From the NCBI RefSeq assembly GCF_000247475.1, contig NZ_AHZC01000044.1, positions 1-64,000 on the forward strand: DNA of 64,000 bases, given 5' to 3'. The notes below the pieces were generated by a model. The model made no database searches, was not told the DNA's origin, and worked only from the letters and a program-made list of their open reading frames with translations. Made by a program: the position numbers and the translations under genes. This DNA comes from Rhizobium sp. PDO1-076 (GTDB lineage: Bacteria; Pseudomonadota; Alphaproteobacteria; Rhizobiales; Rhizobiaceae). This document shows positions 61,353 to 64,000 of this stretch, in pieces (position 1 is the first letter of the stretch; each line of letters starts with the position of its first letter).

Positions 61353-61727
61353 ATGCGAACCCTCAACCTCACACTTGTCAGCGACATCGTCAAATACGAA
61401 GCCGACAGCAGCTATTCGCGTGACGAAGACACTCTTGCCTCGGGATCTGGCGTTGTCCTGTCCGGAACGGTCCTCGGCAAGGTTGCGAGCACTCGCAAGT
61501 TCAAGCCGCTTGCTCCCGCCGCCGCCGACGGAACGGAGAAGGCTGCCGCCATCATCCTGCAGCGCTCCGACGCAACGTCCGCCGATCAGACGGTCGTCAA
61601 CCTGAAGCGACATGCGAAGGTGGTGCTGCAGAGCCTGAAATGGCCCGCTGGCATCACTGCCGAGCAGCGGGCAGCCGCCCTCGATCAACTCGAAGCACTG
61701 GGCCTTGTTGCCCGTAACGGAGCCTGA
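61353..61727 (+). CDS. Head decoration protein (lambda gpD-like)
   Basis: 124 residues, 12 bases after the protease. Hallmarks of the HDPD family: VKYEADSSYSRDEDTLASGSGVVLSGTVLGKV and a beta-rich core ending ALDQLEALGLVARNGA. Stabilises the expanded capsid. Followed by the capsid gene after 3 bases. Confidence 0.87.
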   Translation: MRTLNLTLVSDIVKYEADSSYSRDEDTLASGSGVVLSGTVLGKVASTRKFKPLAPAAADGTEKAAAIILQRSDATSADQTVVNLKRHAKVVLQSLKWPAGITAEQRAAALDQLEALGLVARNGA

Positions 61728-61730
61728 CAC

Positions 61731-62780
61731 ATGCCAACCCCTATGGACTATCTCTCGGCTCCGGATTTCGCTGCCGACGCACTGACCGAAGCGATCAATA
61801 TCGCGCCTTACCAGACCGGACGCCCTGCGCAGCTCGGCATTTTCGCCGACACGCCGATCAGCACGACCTATGTCCGCCTCGGCGTTCAGGAGCGTGACCT
61901 GATCCTCATTCCGGCAAAAGAGCGGGGCGGCGAAAGCAACCTCAACATGCGCCCGGACAAGAAGGGTATCGTTGACTTCCAGATTCCGCACTTCCCCCTC
62001 GACGACACCATCAAGCCCAGCGACATTCAGAACCTCGTCGCCTGGGACAGTGAGTATGTGATGGAGAGCCTGACCAACGTTTACATGCAGCGCCTCGATG
62101 ACATCCGCGAGAAACATCACCTGACGCACTCGCATCTGGAGTGGGGAGCACTGAACGGCATCGTAATAGACGCCGCCGGGAAGCAGCTCGTCAACATCTA
62201 CGAAGAATTCGGCATCGATCCGGTCGAGGTGTTCTTCGATCTCGAAACAGCCACGACCGATATCGCAGAGATGAACCGAGCTGCGAAAGCGCTTATCAGA
62301 AAGGAACTTCGCGGGACGCCTGTCACGGGAATGCGAGCGCTGGCGGGCAAGGAATTCTTTGACCGCTACGTCTCTCACGCCTTCGTCAAGGATCAGCTTG
62401 CCCAGTACAGCGGCCAGACACCGAACCCGAACCGGGACGACGTCGAGGACGTCTTCACGTTCGCGGGCCTGACGATTGAACGGATCGACGAAGAATTCAA
62501 ATATCGTCAGCCAGACGGCACGCTGGTCACCCGCGAGGCCGTCGCCGAAGATGAAGCGATTCTGGTGCCGCTCGGAAGCCAGTATTTCAAGCGCTATGTC
62601 GCTCCGCCTGACACCCTCTCCGGCGCGAACAAGAAACCGAAAGTCGAGGAGAAGATCCATATCTCGACGAAGGAACTGGATCACGACAAGGGCATGGATA
62701 TCCATTCCGAGTCGAATGTCCTGCCTATTTGCACGCGGCCGAACCTGATGGTTCGCCTGAAAATTGGCGCCACTCAGTAA
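61731..62780 (+). CDS. Phage major capsid protein, gpE type
   Basis: 349 residues, full length for the family. Recognised from FTADALTEAINI-type ALTEAINIAPYQTGRPAQLGIF, MESLTNVYMQRLDDIREKHHLTHSHLEWGALNGIVIDA and IHSESNVLPICTRPNLMVRL-type end. Forms the icosahedral head of lambda-like siphophages. It is preceded by protease and decoration genes, so the head module is intact, but no portal gene is in the window. Confidence 0.92.
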   Translation: MPTPMDYLSAPDFAADALTEAINIAPYQTGRPAQLGIFADTPISTTYVRLGVQERDLILIPAKERGGESNLNMRPDKKGIVDFQIPHFPLDDTIKPSDIQNLVAWDSEYVMESLTNVYMQRLDDIREKHHLTHSHLEWGALNGIVIDAAGKQLVNIYEEFGIDPVEVFFDLETATTDIAEMNRAAKALIRKELRGTPVTGMRALAGKEFFDRYVSHAFVKDQLAQYSGQTPNPNRDDVEDVFTFAGLTIERIDEEFKYRQPDGTLVTREAVAEDEAILVPLGSQYFKRYVAPPDTLSGANKKPKVEEKIHISTKELDHDKGMDIHSESNVLPICTRPNLMVRLKIGATQ

Positions 62781-62900
62781 CCCTGTTTCCTGTCCGGGCG
62801 TTGAATCCTCTGTGTTTCGACTGCAGATCCAAAGGATCGGATAGGGCGCACATGACGGCGGCTCGGGCGTCGCCGTCCTCCTCCCATGAAGGAAACAACC

Positions 62901-63146
62901 GTGACAACTCATGAAAGCCGCCTGAAAATTACACTGCTCGACCAGGCGTCGAGCCGTGCTCGCGGCATCACGGCCGCTCTTGGCGGTATTGAAAAGCAGG
63001 CCGCGTTGTTCATGGCGCCGTTCCGCTCGATGACCGGCCAATTGCTGGCTTTCGGCGGTGCCCATCTTAGGGTTTCGGAAGGGTACAAAGCGACGGCCGG
63101 CTCGACTATCCGTCGGTGCTTGGCTAGAGTGCTAAAGCGGAAATGA
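62901..63146 (+). pseudogene. Tail tape measure protein remnant (N-terminus only)
   Basis: 81 residues from the GTG at 62901 (AAGGA upstream). Reads KITLLDQASSRARGITAALGGIEKQ, FMAPFRSMTGQLLAFGGA and VSEGYKATAGSTIR, the typical opening of rhizobial phage tape measure proteins (usually over 600 residues), then a foreign tail and stop. The head-to-tail joining, tail tube and chaperone genes that normally separate capsid from tape measure are absent, so a large deletion has occurred here. Confidence 0.75.
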
Positions 63147-63585
63147 CGCGAAGCGAGCCAGCGACCACAAGCTCTGGCTCCCGTGACGGTGCAGTTGTCC
63201 AGTATTGCTTCGATCTTGAGCTAATGTAATTTGCGTATGGTGTCGATGGGGCGCTCTCGGAGAGTAGAGCGAAGTCGCCGAGAAATACGGCTGGGGAGCC
63301 CACAAGCTCGGTTTCGAATATTATGCCGCCAGCTCTATACTTGTCGCGAAAATGTTGAGCGAATTCCAAGCTCTCAGTCGCAAAGACGCAATTCAGTCGC
63401 GATGGAAGTAAGGGATCGATCGATATACGAGCGGCTTCAAGTGCGACCTCCCACAGCACCGAGGCGAGGTTCTCTGGTGTTGGCATCGGGCCACCAGGCC
63501 TGAAAACGCGCACAGAGCTACCCCATTGCCCCGGAGATATAACACTGTCCGGGGAGTGGTTCATGGTGCTGACGTGGTACGGCAT
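63124..63585 (-). CDS. Putative ADP-ribosyltransferase-like (DUF2441-like) protein, toxin candidate
   Basis: 153 residues; the start shares one base with the stop of the upstream gene. Features that recall the DUF2441/ART-type fold: YHVST with a His at the N-terminus, GQWGSSVRV, SRLNCVFATESLEFAQHF, and a C-terminal SKQYWTTAPSREPELVVAGSLRVIS carrying a late Glu (H/Y/E-like order). No signal peptide. Proposed as NAD-dependent toxin by pattern only; the match is weak. It overlaps the tape-measure remnant by 23 bases, tail to tail. Confidence 0.5.
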   Translation of the reverse strand: MPYHVSTMNHSPDSVISPGQWGSSVRVFRPGGPMPTPENLASVLWEVALEAARISIDPLLPSRLNCVFATESLEFAQHFRDKYRAGGIIFETELVGSPAVFLGDFALLSESAPSTPYANYISSRSKQYWTTAPSREPELVVAGSLRVISALAL

Positions 63586-63884
63586 CAGAGAAGAGCTCTG
63601 ACGATATATTGGTGATGTTTCATTCCAGGGGATTTTGTCATCACATCACCAAAATCCGACGAGGTCTTCGGACTGATGGAAATTGCGAGCCCCTGATCAT
63701 TGACCGCTAAGGTTACAAAATCCCCTGATAGTTCGCGTACAACCAACGCGGCCCGCCGGTTATTGGGCCATTCCAAATTGATCTGGTCGCCCGCGGACAA
63801 CGCGAAACGGACGGCGGGATCCGAGACGAAATCGATTTCGGCGCCGACGAAGAATTGGCTCGCTGAGATATAAGCGTTGTGCAT
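63585..63884 (-). CDS. Small protein coupled upstream of the ART-like gene, antitoxin candidate
   Basis: 99 residues from the ATG at 63884 with a very strong ribosome site (AGGAGGGGAAC). Predicted beta-rich (FVGAEIDFVSDPAVRFALSAGDQINLEWPNNRRAALVVREL, a span, with FVTLAVNDQGLAISISP). Its stop overlaps the start of the ART-like gene (TGATG), a spacing typical of antitoxin-toxin pairs with the antitoxin first. No known antitoxin family is recognised, so the role is inferred from arrangement. Confidence 0.5.
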   Translation of the reverse strand: MHNAYISASQFFVGAEIDFVSDPAVRFALSAGDQINLEWPNNRRAALVVRELSGDFVTLAVNDQGLAISISPKTSSDFGDVMTKSPGMKHHQYIVRALL

Positions 63885-64000
63885 TGTTCCCCTCCTGAAA
63901 GTTTGGCCAAGTTGCCTTCAGAAGGTTCGAAAAGCAAGTCGCTGCGGGGCGGTTGAATATCGATATCGCCGGCCTCGATTGTGGTTAGCTACTATGTGAG
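63885..64000. other. Window-edge region upstream of the bicistron
   Basis: 116 bases. It probably contains the bicistron's promoter (minus strand), but no canonical -35/-10 pair is convincing. No gene is seen. Confidence 0.3.

Noticed and set aside
60678-63065. Very long open frame (795 codons) on the minus strand across the capsid genes
   Set aside because: It lies opposite the well-supported protease, decoration and capsid genes and its translation shows no domain; it is a by-product of GC-rich codon use.

Overview
The window reads as chromosomal DNA of a Rhizobiales (probably Rhizobiaceae) alphaproteobacterium. This is inferred from high GC, a MucR/Ros zinc-finger regulator, a seven-gene Mrp/Pha antiporter operon, several families I associate with this group (DUF5330, DUF1491, DUF2336, DUF1236, DUF1214/DUF1254 pair, DUF6456) and short palindromic intergenic repeats of a kind typical of rhizobial genomes. 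No rRNA, tRNA or CRISPR array was recognised. No species is claimed.

Layout. 1-3.6 kb: lower-GC edge with a partial gene, two small membrane proteins and an AraC-type regulator/methyltransferase pair bracketed by a short direct repeat that copies the 3' end of a MAPEG gene. 3.6-13.4 kb: housekeeping and metabolic genes (MAPEG, TrhA, GNAT, a CYP152-like P450, a membrane-AraC regulator, a deoxyribosyltransferase, an MFS exporter, MsrB). 13.8-19.8 kb: mrpABCDEFG. 20.2-22.5 kb: mucR, then a DnaA-domain-IV-like/DUF6456 pair resembling the gene transfer agent (GTA) activators GafY/GafZ. 22.5-38 kb: SufE, a cell-cycle-type sensor kinase, a cytosolic chemoreceptor, several DUF proteins, and a PAS/HWE-type kinase broken by an in-frame amber codon. 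38-41 kb: a cluster of unknown function with two paralogues and an XRE regulator. 41-50 kb: methyltransferase, two TetR circuits with visible operators, PBP1A and a YcgN-type protein. 50-54 kb: copper cassette copA-hmrR-copZ behind an IS5-type remnant. 54-64 kb: a diguanylate cyclase, a GTA head locus, and a defective prophage that follows a truncated GTA large terminase, ending in a tight two-gene toxin/antitoxin-like module.

How it may fit together. The best system-level signal is a possible GTA regulatory circuit. An 18-bp AT-rich motif (one mismatch) occurs just before the GafY-like gene and again at the promoter of the GTA-like operon 34 kb away. An intrinsic terminator lies between that promoter and the first GTA-like gene, as expected if GafZ acts by anti-termination. 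The large terminase downstream loses its expected C-terminus where prophage DNA begins, so this GTA copy may be dead while its control circuit survives.

Other points worth a look: a P450 whose conserved substrate-binding Arg appears to be Gly, a copA gene whose last codons and stop come from a dispersed repeat, a DUF559 gene bracketed by inverted copies of that repeat, and the terminal bicistron.
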